From NCBI RefSeq assembly GCF_000485595.1, contig NW_014577855.1:1-29445 (forward strand): a stretch of 29,445 nucleotides of DNA, in the 5' to 3' direction. This DNA is from Priapulus caudatus. Taxonomy: Eukaryota > Priapulida > Priapulimorpha > Priapulimorphida > Priapulidae. Positions within the stretch are counted from its first letter, which is position 1; every line of letters starts with the position of its first letter. The position numbers and the translations under genes are program-made. Below are positions 10,316 to 19,982 of this stretch, one piece after another. A model generated the notes under the pieces. That model made no database searches. It was given only the letters and a program-made list of their open reading frames with translations, and had not been told where the DNA came from.

Positions 10316-11194
10316 ATCAGAGGCGGTACGCTGCTGGACAAGGCGTGTGGCGACTGATTGTCTGTTAAGGCACAATTGTCTGATTGTCTATCCACGACGA
10401 TTTTTTCTGAATGGTCTTCTAAAACCTAGGCAAGACCCGTTTCGTGGAGAGCTAGCAAGGCCGGTAACGTTTTTATATAAGCTCACAATAAACTGTTTAT
10501 ACTATATAATGTTAATTCGGGTTTGCCCAGCAGCGGCCACTATGGTTAGAAAAATAATGAAAAAATTGCTCTAAAAAGGCTGCTTGTCCGCCGGACAAAC
10601 GCTGACCGGACTAGATCTACTGCTCTTGTGGAAATGGACAAGTACGCAGCAAATGGATAGCCCTTATTTGCGAACACTGGGATGGTAATCAGAAACCTTC
10701 TCGAAGAAAATGTTCTTTGGATTCGTTATGAAGTTGCCACGAGATGGCGCGGTAACGTTTGAGGGTGTTAAGATTAAATGATTGGACAGCTCGCCATGCG
10801 TAGCGTAGTATATCCAAAAGTGCATAGTAACAACTATTGGCAAGAGCAGAAAAGGTAAGTCTACTCATGTGCCATTAGCCTACGCTAAGCCTACAGGCTG
10901 AAATAGGAGAGCTGCCACCTGTAAACCTTAATAAGCAGCAGGCAAAAACTACACCATACTACTCTACCACCCCCACATGCACTGCAGTGGGCAAAGTTAC
11001 ATGTATACGTAACCACTGACTAGTACAGAACTGCAATAGAAATTATACGATTTAAGGATGCATAAAGCCGTCTCAACCAAATTTTAGGCTTTTGAAATAT
11101 CACTGTGACATTGTAGCCCTCAATTAGATCGCAGCACCAGGCATGTATAGATTCTACCAGCAAACCCGGCATCAAAATTCTTTGCTAACAGTAA
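10316..11194. other. No gene or repeat recognised
   Basis: A unique-looking stretch with no frame above about 60 codons outside the CT tract. AGAAAAGGTAAGTC near 10848-10861 resembles a splice donor, but no exon was found before it. Confidence 0.5.
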
Positions 11195-11541
11195 ACAAAT
11201 GCCATGTTAACACCCTGCTCTTGAGGGTCAAAAGGTTATCCGACACTGTACTCTTCGCATGTCAAGCAGAAGTACATTTCATGTTCTTTCATAAAGGGCC
11301 ATAAAAAGGCTTAGGTCACCGCTGAAACAAAAAGGTTTTTCAATGCGCTCGACCGATCAGACGCATGTCCTCTAGAAAATGTCTAAAATCTGCCGCGTCC
11401 ACATTGATCTTTGAGCTGTGACCTCACATATTTCGACACAGTGATGGCTTTCACTACTTATCGAATGCATACCCGACTAATCGACGAGGCCTAGGTCGAC
11501 CGTTTAGATTTGTGCCCAATTCTGCATTTCCTTCACTATAA
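11195..11541 (+). repeat. Repeat family C, third copy, left part
   Basis: CCATGTTAACACCCTG, TTGAGGGTCAAAAGG, AAAGGTTTTTCAA, CAGTGATGGCTTTC, GAGGCCTAGGTCGACCGTTT and ATTTGTGCCCAATTC follow the reference copy closely, until the match breaks near 11541. Confidence 0.85.
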
Positions 11542-11851
11542 GGGTTCATAGTAAGTAAGACAGCATGCTGAAATAAAGGAATCATAAGACTGCTTTCTGA
11601 GAGCCAAAATAAGACTTATTTTACGGCGATTTCTGAATAGATCACCGACTAGTTAAAGTAGCACTAATAATAGTTAATATATCACAATTGCAGCAGCAGA
11701 TTTAATTATGTCCGTATTATTATATACGAAATCAATTCTTACTTCTAAGTCGAGAATAAAATAAGGACTATTAAGTAACTTTCTAAGATTTCACCAAAAT
11801 ATATCACTAATCAGGCGCCCTTATTTATTTTGGCAAAATAAAGTACTGTAA
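11542..11851. other. Left part of a ~780-bp insertion in repeat C
   Basis: Absent from the other C copies. AT-rich. The strings GCCAAAATAA (near 11597) and its complement in TTATTTATTTTGGC (near 11820-11834) sit close to the ends of this piece, so it may be the remnant of a separate small element next to the MITE. Confidence 0.45.
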
Positions 11852-12293
11852 AAGGCCGCGTCTCCACACACGCGGCGCAGGCGCGGAAGCGCCACACACG
11901 TGAAACGGCCGTCGTTTCACAGCCCTAAGACCGGCAAACGTTCAAATGCTTATTATATCTTATGGCGCAGGTCTGCCACGACCAAGCGGCACGGCCGCCG
12001 GCTTTTCACGGCGAACGGCGAAAGTCAAATGGGAGTTTGACTTTTGCCGGCTGACGTGACGGCGAAAGGACATTGAACCAATCAACAGCGATGTTTTTTT
12101 ATCACGTGTTGCTGCTCACGGCTACCGATTCAAGCCAATGGACAATATGGCACATGCATAATTTCTGATCACATGTAACGGCAGAGTGAACACAAATGCG
12201 CTCTAGACACAATGGCGAAGGAATCACAATGTATCTTTTTTCAGGCACAACGGGCGCTGCGTGCGGTGTGCCGCGTGTTGGAGACCGGGCCCT
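11852..12293. mobile_element. 442-bp MITE, PIF/Harbinger-like, TAA target duplication
   Basis: The left end (AAGGCCGCGTCTCCACACAC from 11852) and the reverse complement of the right end (AGGGCCCGGTCTCCAACACG, ending at 12293) are similar inverted termini, both continuing with CGCGGC. TAA directly flanks both ends (11849-11851 and 12294-12296). A 3-bp TWA target duplication is typical of the PIF/Harbinger superfamily. There is no coding frame, so this is a non-autonomous element. It lies within the larger insertion in the third copy of repeat C. Confidence 0.65.
12016..12050. other. Hairpin inside the 442-bp MITE
   Basis: CGGCGAAAGTCAAA is followed, after a six-base loop, by TTTGACTTTTGCCGG. 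The arms pair over about 14 bases with one mismatch. Such internal stem-loops are common in MITEs. Confidence 0.7.
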
Positions 12294-12321
12294 TAAGACT
12301 TTGAAGACCCGCACGAAACCT

Positions 12322-12405
12322 CTGCTTATACCTTAAGATTAAGGAGGAATGTTCCCCCTTCTTTTTAACACCTCGTTGACGATTGTACATTTGAGCCTTT
12401 GACTA
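12322..12405 (+). repeat. Repeat family C, third copy, middle part
   Basis: ACCTTAAGATTAAGGAGGAA, TGTTCCCCCTTC and a TTTGAGCCTTTGAC motif resume the family after the insertion. Confidence 0.75.
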
Positions 12406-12737
12406 GTGTTGGTGCAATGTCGTATGTAATTTTCGTATGCGATCATCGTTGACCAAGTAAGCCGATGATCGGTACAATCGTTACTCGCGGGTTGTTGAAT
12501 GCCTGCGGTGCGTCACGGTCGTGCGCATGTACGTTGTATGTATGTCTTGTTTTAGCCCTGTTACTGTTTGTTTTGCACTGTTCACATACACTAGTGTGTA
12601 ATAATACAACTGTATGTATAAAGATAACGTTGTAATAGTGATTGAATCTCTGCTTCTCATCACTTTTTAACCAAGTTTTTCTGTTGCAAGTTTGAAAAAA
12701 AAATAATCGATTGATCGTGGTCCAATCGAGCTACCTA
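12406..12737. other. ~330-bp insertion in repeat C, unknown type
   Basis: Absent from the reference copy, where the flanking motifs adjoin. It starts near TAGTGTTGGTGC and contains GATCATCGTTGACC opposite GCCGATGATCGG, an imperfect stem, plus an A-run at about 12695-12704. No clear inverted or long terminal repeat, and no gene. Confidence 0.45.
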
Positions 12738-12927
12738 TGACGCCAGCTTCGACATCCCAACACGTTTTCGGATTAAGCTCCCCCCACCGTCCCAATAATC
12801 GGTGACCCGTACGTCGAGCCGTTAATTGTGGGCCCCAACTGTTTTGACCGGGAGACACACTGCACGACAGCACAGGCACTTGGCAACCGGACGATCAATG
12901 CCTATGTCAGATGAGCTAAAAGTGAAC
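12738..12927 (+). repeat. Repeat family C, third copy, right end
   Basis: CTTCGACATCCCAACACGTT, CTCCCCCCACCG, ACGACAGCAC, GGACGATCA and GATGAGCTAAAA match the last third of the reference copy. Confidence 0.75.
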
Positions 12928-12959
12928 AGATCACTTATATTTGTTAAGAAGTTCACATA

Positions 12960-13210
12960 TTTGTATCCCCGGAACGAAGTTCGTGGATAGCTATGGGTTT
13001 GGCATCGTCGCGCCGCAGAAGCAAGAGATGTCTTAGGAAAGCGCTAACCGCGCTGCAGTTCTTCTCGGACCAATGCTTCAAATTTCAGCAAAAGTGCGTT
13101 ATCGGTAAAGCGAAGACCTCCTATCGTTTGGTGTAGGCCGAATCATCTGTTACCATGGTAACAACATATTTTTTGTCGAAAAAATTCTAGAACGCTGTAA
13201 CTTCTGCGAC
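12960..13210 (-). repeat. Inverted partner of the 13405-14215 tandem units
   Basis: Read in reverse, this matches the first part of the units that follow: GCGAAGAC...GTTTGG here pairs with CGACTGCGCCTTCGCTTTAC there, and the GTTACCATGGTAAC region pairs with GTTAACCATGGCAAC. Together with the AT-rich core 13220-13355 it makes an imperfect palindrome. Confidence 0.65.
13149..13162. promoter_or_regulatory. Perfect palindrome GTTACCATGGTAAC (RFX X-box-like)
   Basis: The 14 bases fit the X-box consensus GTNRCC-N0-3-RGYAAC bound by RFX factors. It sits inside a repeat. Related but imperfect versions lie in the two tandem units (near 13472 and 13870). With no gene nearby, a regulatory role is only a possibility. 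Confidence 0.35.
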
Positions 13211-13219
13211 TTTTTTACC

Positions 13220-13360
13220 CCCGTCATAAAATTTATATTTGTATTAAAATTTATATTAAAATTATATTAAAAGATGTAAATTAAAAATATAAAAAATAAA
13301 ATGTAAAAATAAAAATTTAAAAAATAAAAAATAAAAATTTAATATTTGTATTCCAAATTA
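13220..13360. other. AT-rich core
   Basis: About 140 bases of almost pure A and T, with ATATTAAAAT and AAAAATAAAAAT units, between the inverted partner and the first tandem unit. Confidence 0.85.
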
Positions 13361-13404
13361 TTCAAATTAATGATGTCATCAGGACATGTTATATCGGGCC
13401 CTGT

Positions 13405-13790
13405 GTGCCAAATTGCCATGACAATCGGCTAAAACAGCACACTTACAGTTCTACAATATTTCCACAAAAAATGTTAACCATGGCAACGATCACTCCACCG
13501 TACCACCAATAAACGACTGCGCCTTCGCTTTACGCATAACGGCACGCTCATCGCCAAATTTTGAAGATGGATCCGAGATGGGGTAAAAACTGCAAAAGCT
13601 AAAAGAAAAGAATGAAATTATTAATGAAATTTATGCCACCTTCATGGCAAACATATTTCGAGTGCAAAAGCAGTTCCAACAATATTTCCTGCTTGTCAGT
13701 GTATATGGAGGCATACTATTTGTATATATTATACCATATTTACCATTGGACAGATGGGTTTTGACAGCCGCTGCCGCGGCAGCGCCGCGC
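13405..13790 (+). repeat. Tandem unit 1 of 2
   Basis: Begins with TGTGTGCCAAATT and runs through CATGGCAACGATCACTCC, TGAAATTATTAATGAAATT and GACAGATGGG to the GC-rich GCCGCTGCC. Unit 2 repeats the same order directly after it. Confidence 0.85.
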
Positions 13791-14215
13791 TGTGTGCCAA
13801 ATTCCATGACAATTTCGGCTAAACAGCCAGCAACTTAGCAGTTCACTAATATTTCCAGCAAAAAATGTTGTTACCGATGGCAAGGATCACTCCACGCCCA
13901 CACCAAAAACGACTGGCGTTTCGCTTATCGCATAACGCATCCTTCATGCCAAATCTGAAGATATCCGAATGGGTAAAACTGCAGGAAGCTAAGGAAAATG
14001 AAATTATTAAATGAAATTATGCCACCTTCATGCAAATGCGATAAACTTTGTGATGCAAAAGCATGGGCTCAATATGGATAAGTAGTTCAACAATATCATC
14101 CTGCTTGTCCAGTGTACATGAGAGCATATATTTGTATATATATATATATCCTATAATACCACATCCGCCAGATGGGTTTGACACCCGTGCCACTGCCGCC
14201 CGCCGGCCCGTGCCG
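13791..14215 (+). repeat. Tandem unit 2 of 2
   Basis: Shares TGTGTGCCAAATTCC, GATGGCAAGGATCACTCC, GAAATTATTAAATGAAATTA, CCTGCTTGTC, a TATATA run and CCAGATGGG with unit 1. It is about 40 bp longer through small insertions. Confidence 0.85.
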
Positions 14216-15592
14216 CAGAGAATTTCCTTGTAAACGCTCTAAGCCGGCTTGCAGTTATGCGACCAATGGGTGGCAAACCGCCGCGGTCGTATATGCGCAA
14301 TGGGTGGAATTCGGAAATGACGCGAAAAATATGACGAACTAGCAGTCGAGAAGAGAATCTGACTTCCGGCATTCGAACAAAATTCGGTCGATCGTGTACA
14401 AGCCCTAATAATTATCAAGGTGTGTAATTATTCATTATTATCATTGATATTATATACTTAATAATATAAGGTCTTTTACGATTGAAAGGTCTGTCAGTTA
14501 TGAACGCCCCTTAATCCTATCACCGGCAGATTGTTCAAGATCACGATAAGATACGCAAAACGCACTCCCTGCATTTTGCTCCGTTACTCTTATTTGTATC
14601 CTCGTATAGTGTACAGGTATATAGTAGTATTTTTGAGCATGGGAATTGTGTCATGTGTTTATGGAGAAATGCTGATGTATCAGCAAACACCAGAAATGAT
14701 TATCAAGGCTGAAACGCATTAAAGATTTGAGAAAAAATTTCCGTCGCAAGTTATGGATGCGTTATTACGAATATGATCGAAACATGCGTGTTTTAACCGT
14801 AGCTCAATATCATTTGGACGTCCAGAGGGGGCCAGCTCGATTCGGCGTGAGAATGCGTGGCACGGTTTCAGAAGGTGATAACGGAAGTACTGAACGGACT
14901 TACCACGACGGCGCTCCGCTCTTTCTAACTATCTATATTATTTAAGAAGGCCCATACTGTAATACATTCTCATATGTCTAGCTGGCTAAAGCCGGCGATG
15001 CCCGGGATTTTTTGGGGGTTACTGCTTTTCTGGGTATTTCATAGCGTTTTCTGGCTATTGCGTTGCGTTTCGCATTCCTTGATTTGAGCGCTGACTAATA
15101 GTTGGGCGCGATAGGATGCTAATTTACTTTTCTGTTGCGCTATCGGATTCGTGACTTGACTTTTGCTCTGCAGTGTATATCATAGTGGAGCGGCTAGGAT
15201 TGACTGTGATTGTAGAACTTTTTGAGCCTGCGCTAGTACTTTTTGAGGGCCTAATTCTTTGGCCATAAAATAGCCGTGCACGTCATGCTGATTGAGAATA
15301 TACCTGCACAGGGTGACCCCCTGGCATGCCCCTGGCGATGCAAATTGTTTTGTGGCCTAATATGTTGTCCTGCGTCGTGCCTGGATACATGCGTCTAAAC
15401 AAGAATGCTGCGCGACCTGTGATTGAATAACGAATAAACACCCAGGCGACTTCCGCTATATGTGTCTAGACCGGTAGAACGTGTACTGAACTATAATTAT
15501 GGAGGCGATAGGATTGTCAAGTTAGCTATGTAGAAAAATTATAGCTATTATAAGACACATCATGTGGCATGTGTTAAGCCCGAAGAGGGAAA
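14216..15592. other. No gene or repeat recognised
   Basis: Mixed sequence with an AT-rich part near 14406-14470. Short frames of 60-70 codons are present near 14531-14945 but show no family resemblance. The stretch ends at the assembly gap. Confidence 0.5.
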
Positions 15593-15617
15593 NNNNNNNN
15601 NNNNNNNNNNNNNNNNN
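15593..15617. other. Assembly gap of 25 N
   Basis: Twenty-five undetermined bases. The flanks are AGAGGGA-A on the left and TCCCTCT on the right, which are reverse complements of each other over seven bases. Confidence 1.
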
Positions 15618-15986
15618 TCCCTCTAAGTGCGTCCAATAAACGCTATACTTCACAGGAGCAGTATAGCTAAGACATGTGTCTATAGGTATCTAGAACTGTG
15701 TATGCAAAAGATCTCCCTACCGCGCTTGACATTAATACTAAGCTGTGAATATTGAGCACGAAGCGGCTCGATTAGGCGGCTAGATCCTGCACGATTAGTG
15801 TATGCGCCGCGGGAAAGCGAATTCAGATGAGTAAAATTTTCGAATATCGAGATACCTATAGACACATGTCGTTAGCTATACTCTCTGCTGAATATTGCAG
15901 TTTATTGACGCCACGATTAGTCAACTGATATTACAAATATATGCGGTACCGCTAATCTCCCGCTACCCGGCCTTAATATAGACACC
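15618..15986. mobile_element. Copy of the 401-bp palindromic element, cut by the gap
   Basis: Counterpart, in reverse, of 27661-28061. The arm at about 15860-15986 is complete (GATACCTATAGACACATGTC through TTAATATAGAC). The other arm starts at the gap and is visible only as far as GGTATCTAGAAC near 15695. The gap therefore falls inside or at the edge of this palindrome. Confidence 0.7.
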
Positions 15987-16594
15987 GCCACCGAATGAGC
16001 CGCCCAATGCGTTCAAAGATAGAGATGAACGTCCAGCATTGAGACCTATGTCATGTCCGTAAATGTGGGGTAGCCCCCTTACAACTTGACGGGGCTGTTC
16101 CGTAAAGGTCTTCTTTGCTTCCATTTCGACCGAAAAACAGTATGGCGACTTCACCCAGGAAGTGCGTGCAAAAACTGCCTTTTCCAGCGCAGACTACTCG
16201 CCCGTTTCCCACCATAATTGCCTTACGGCCATCTTTCGTTTCTCCTTGACTACATTTGCTGTTAGCCATCTGTCGTCTCTCTCGGCGCTACGGCAGCCCA
16301 AAGAGACATGGCTCGTTTTTTGTCACTGAAAGACTGTGATTGCGGCATCCAAACACCACATATATTCCCGTTGGCCACTCAGCGCGGCGTGCATGACGCC
16401 CGCCCCCGCCGCGTGCGGTACTACGGTTTGTTTTCATCGCTCGAAATCTATCATCCGCGTCAAATAGCTCAAAAAGTCCCGCGAATGTCCCGCCACCACC
16501 TATATTATTAGTTGTAAGTAATGATGAAATAGATATTACTGCTTAACTGCTCAAGTCGCGTATCACGAGTCATATATGCGGTAATAGTATTAGC

Positions 16595-16870
16595 ACATAA
16601 CAGACAACACCACATACACACATACACACGGCCACGTCACACAGAGCGACTCTGCACCAAACGCCCGCACAACGCACATGCACGCAGGGCCGCCCACACC
16701 CCACACACATCATATCAAAGCACAACCCCTCGTCACGACAGAAGCCTGTCACACGCAACCAGCAAGGGCACCAGCGCCACGCCCGACGCCGCACGCCAAC
16801 GAACCAACGCGCGGGCCACGGCGCGACACACCCACGAGCACACACCACACACACCTGGCACCACCAGGCG
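16595..16870 (+). repeat. CA-rich degenerate microsatellite in block X
   Basis: Strongly biased to CAC and ACA with GC-rich interruptions. The partner on the other side (about 26905-27095) is its GT-rich reverse complement, shorter and less regular. A 153/154-codon frame across it comes from the composition. Confidence 0.7.
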
Positions 16871-18425
16871 CCGCTCCCTACGTTGCCGCAAAAACAGCGC
16901 GCCGCCCCGCTTGTTGGCCAAACTCCCCCCCCCCGTTTCAATCCGTTGCGCCACGCTTTACCCACGTTCAACGCCGAAACACGCAGTATACTCGTTCGAA
17001 CCCGAAAACGCACTCGGCCGCGCGAAACCACGAGCTATACTCATTGGAAAAAAAATATATAAAAAATAATTTATTTGCGAACGTTTACTATGCTTCTCCG
17101 ATAGATCGCGCAGGGGGCCTATACGCGGGAGCACTTCAATAGCGTCACGTAGAAACCCGCTAGATAGATGACATTAATTTATACAATACTTTACCCTGTT
17201 GTTTGAACGTTAGTTTGGGAGTTTTTGGGACTGCGGTTAATGTTTTTAGTTCAGCTCGCAAAGGTGCGTTGACCGACCGTGTGTTGTGAAGTTCGTTTTA
17301 TGGCTGAAAGTTGGGTTTCATTCTGATAGAGCCTACGTCGGTGATAGAGTCCGGTTGTTTTCGATGTCTGAGAGTAGTGACTGCCTAGATACTAGCCACT
17401 ACATTCATAAATAACTTTGTTCAATAGCCTAGATCCAAAACACCTGCCAAAACATTCTTGCTGCTAATGGTGACTAAGCCCGGGTAAAAAACGTGGAAAA
17501 TCGAGCACAGCGCGGTAGTGCATTGTAACCACGGCAGCATTGGAACGTGTGAAATGTACCTCTGCCCCGATTAAATTCCACCCACCCGATAGGGAATGTT
17601 ATCACCAAATTCTGCAGACCAATTTTTCAGCAGAGGCTTCAGCGTGACAGTTCAAAATGAAACTTTGACAAGCGTGGAACTCGATCGTTTGTTGATCGCC
17701 GCCATTTTGCGAGCAGTAACCAAAGCACACTTTGCTGCTTCGCTGTGATTGCTTGCTCACCTCACTGCCTAAGCCCCCAAAAAAAAATCACAGAGAGCCT
17801 CTTGACCAGTTCACACATGCGCAATAGTCAAAAACTACATGAGGAACAGGGCCGAGGATGTCAGCTTTGTACGCGCTGCTGCCTACTGGCATTGGAGGGG
17901 GCCACCGCAGCAAGAATTCCATTTTGACCAGGGCATTTATCGTGGGCTGCCATGCGCCAGCCGCCGAGTAGTATGCTGCACAAGAGTAGCGAGCTCATCA
18001 AGTGGATGAACTCATGACATGTGATGATAATAAGTTTTCTTACAGAAAAGCATCCGCTTATTGCAATACATGCTCAATAAATGAGACATCCACTAAACTG
18101 ATGCTTTCTGCTTAGGTTCAGTTTTATGTACTTGCCCGAACAAACCAATTACACAGTTGCCTTCAAGTTCTCCCATGAGTGTCATCCCAGTAACCCTAGC
18201 TTTAAAAGACAAAAAATCACTGAAAACAATGAGCCACACCAATCATGAGAAAACAATACATCACACTCAAAACATGTCCCAAAACTGCCTCAGAATGCCA
18301 CAGCAGGCAGTCTCAACGATCTCAACATTTTTCTGGCATGCTCCCCCGCGATCCCCCTAGTTTTGCTCGCTCCACTCTCCCCCTTCCCCCCTCTTATTCA
18401 ATTTCATCTCTGGGCTGAGAACCCT

Positions 18426-18470
18426 GCACACACACACACCACACACAACACACACACACACACACCACTG
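18426..18470 (+). repeat. CA microsatellite at the X-Y joint
   Basis: About 20 CA units with small interruptions, exactly where block X ends and block Y begins. In the inverted copy of X the joint (25276-25472) is a GT array leading into block A. Confidence 0.9.
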
Positions 18471-18738
18471 ACACTTTCGCGTTGCTCTGCCAGGCAACCG
18501 CACAGCGGTGCTGTGGTACAGCGCGGTACGGGTGTAGCAAAGATAAAAACGTGACGTCACCTAACCGATTCTTGGCGAAATTGTTTGGCAAACAATTTAG
18601 CGTTGGCGCCAGATTACCAGATTTCGCACCTCTTTCTTGTGGGTTTTAAGCAAACGCGCACTGAAATGGGAGGAACTAGAGTTTATTTTGCCATAAGGTG
18701 GTGTGATTATGCATGACACAAAGTACTTGCTAGTCTAG

Positions 18739-19219
18739 CAGTCTGCACGAAAAACTTCCACCCTCATTGGCCCAGTGGGCCTGTAGAAATGTATAATTCT
18801 CTGGCCCACACTAGGTTTTACAGGCCCGAATCAATGATCATCATCATTAAAAAAAGAAGAAGAGGGAATAGAAAGTGGGCCTTTTATGAAAAAAGAAACC
18901 AAACCAGACCGGAAACCGGAAGTTGTTGCGACTTCTAGCGGCGACAAACACGCATGGTGGCGACTAGTTACTTTTCCTACTTAAGATCGGGAATATGATG
19001 CCCTATCGGTAAATATCGGTAAATTTTCATACAAAATATCGAGAATTTCGGTAAATTCTCAGACTGATCATCACATAAAGAAGCTGAAATATCATTAATA
19101 TACCATTTACTCCATTTTGTTCCATTGGCCCATCGGGCTTGTTCATTTACCAGTTTTATTGGCCCCACGGAAAATTTACTGGCCTCGGATACTGGGCCAG
19201 TGGTTAATTTCGCAGACTG
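18739..19219. mobile_element. 481-bp MITE in block Y, GTCTAG duplication
   Basis: The left end CAGTCTGCACGAAA and the reverse complement of the right end CAGTCTGCGAAA are inverted termini. GTCTAG flanks both sides (18733-18738 and 19220-19225). Block Z holds the same surrounding sequence with a single GTCTAG and no insert (21753-21758 on the minus strand), which is the pre-insertion site. The inside has several GGCCCA/TGGGCC strings and no credible gene. A 116-codon minus-strand frame overlaps it. The CAGTC start recalls hAT elements, but a hAT duplication would be 8 bp, so the superfamily is open. Confidence 0.8.
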
Positions 19220-19496
19220 GTCTAGTACTGGAGAAATTAGCGTTTTATATGCGCATAGTGCGGCTTTAATAGCCCTCACTGCCCAAGTCGTTTCCTGGAA
19301 ATACACACTCATAGTGCTCGCTGCCATTACCTTAGCTTTTCACCTCCCCCCCCCCTACCATCGCTCAGTGTTATAATGTGTTTCTATGCATTTTGTATCT
19401 GGCATGTCTACGGTAAATGGAACAGCCTAGTCAGACAGGCGCTGTCTGCAAGGTGTCGCGTAGTTTGTCTGCTAATCAGATTAACACGTGGGGAGA

Positions 19497-19682
19497 ATGT
19501 CGTCCACATTGCCAACCAAAAAACCCCGACTTTTACAGAAATTCAGGAACGAATATACACAAATGTGGCCTGTACTTGTGAAGTCAAAACTCAGTGTTAA
19601 TCATTGCAATTGCATGGTATGCAAGACAGACTTTCAAGTGGGGCACGGAGGAATGAAAAGTGTTTTGAATCCTAACTTGTAG
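19497..19682 (+). CDS. Gene fragment with zinc-finger-like N-terminal motif (hAT/BED-type)
   Basis: A 61-residue frame from the ATG at 19497. Residues 8-31 are basic and aromatic (KKPRLLQKF, then MWPVLVKSK). Residues 35-52 read NHCNCMVCKTDFQVGHGG: C39 and C42 form a CxxC pair followed by the F-x-V-G-H-G-G signature. This pattern is known to me from the N-terminal zinc-finger region of hAT-transposase-derived proteins, where a further His-x(3-5)-His follows. Here the frame ends after nine more residues without those histidines. A GT at 19660-19661 could be a splice donor that would lead to the rest in another exon, or the copy is simply cut. The remainder of such a protein was not found. The direct copy at 22935-23130 is broken. 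I judge it a real coding fragment, but not a complete gene. Confidence 0.5.
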   Translation: MSSTLPTKKPRLLQKFRNEYTQMWPVLVKSKLSVNHCNCMVCKTDFQVGHGGMKSVLNPNL

Positions 19683-19739
19683 GGATGAGTTTAGGGTTGA
19701 GATAGTGTCATCAGACATGAGAATATGGCCCACAGTATG

Positions 19740-19982
19740 GCTGAAGGGGTCGTTGTCGTATCAGGTACACATGTACACATGTACTACATATATGTACCCG
19801 AGGTACATATATGTATACACAAAGTGTAACAGACTTGCATGTACTACAGAAGTGTACCCTAACCCTAACCCTAACCCTAACCCTAAACATACCTCATATA
19901 AAAATATAAACATAATACTAAACAACCTAAAACTACCTCGGGTACATATATGTAGTACCTGATACGACAACGACCCTTCGTG
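19740..19982. mobile_element. ~240-bp inverted-repeat element with telomere repeats inside
   Basis: GAAGGGGTCGTTGTCGTATC with AGGTAC and ACTACATATATGTACCCGAG on the left pairs with CTCGGGTACATATATGTAGT and ACCTGATACGACAACGACCC on the right (19935-19977). The left arm has an extra ACATGTAC-type repeat near 19768-19782. CCACAGTATG lies on both sides (19730-19739 and 19983-19992) and could be a 10-bp target duplication. Five perfect CCCTAA units sit in the middle. No coding frame. Confidence 0.75.
19857..19886 (+). repeat. Interstitial telomeric repeat, (CCCTAA)5
   Basis: Five uninterrupted CCCTAA units, the complement of the animal telomere repeat TTAGGG. It sits inside an inverted-repeat element and is not at a chromosome end within this window. 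Confidence 0.97.

Larger units (their letters stand above)
15618..18425 (+). repeat. Block X, forward copy (inverted partner 25475-27998)
   Basis: The reverse complement of 25475-27998 follows this stretch in order: the palindromic element, GGGGGCTACCCC, a CATGTCTCTTTGG-type string, a CA-rich part (about 16595-16870), the C-run near 16925, the GAATTCCATTTTGACC region, TTCAAGTTCTCCCAT, and CCCTAG at about 18356. Short frames such as 16051-16269 on the minus strand are shifted or broken in the other copy, so I do not call genes. Confidence 0.87.

Noticed and set aside
9439-10574. Long serine/leucine-rich frames (254 and 352 codons) across the CT-rich tract
   Set aside because: They stay open in several frames at once because CTCT repeats lack stop codons on this strand. 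The composition is uniform and there is no domain.
12406-12737. Solo long terminal repeat
   Set aside because: No TG...CA ends with matching direct repeats could be fixed, and there are no primer-site or polypurine neighbours.
12690-12740. tRNA-like A-box on the minus strand (TAGCTCGATTGG) suggesting a SINE
   Set aside because: No B-box at the right distance, and no tRNA fold could be drawn.
16051-16269. 72-codon minus-strand frame in block X with mixed composition
   Set aside because: The partner at about 27390-27620 has gaps that break it; no family resemblance. It could be reconsidered after polishing.
16570-17142. 153/154-codon frames on both strands of the CA-rich part of block X
   Set aside because: Open because of CA/GT bias, and shifted in the inverted partner.
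18977-19327. 116-codon minus-strand frame in block Y
   Set aside because: It overlaps the 481-bp MITE and its border, so it crosses an insertion site. Not a likely gene.
19857-19886. Chromosome end or fusion point
   Set aside because: Only five units, enclosed in an inverted-repeat element that is duplicated 3.4 kb away; unique DNA continues on both sides.
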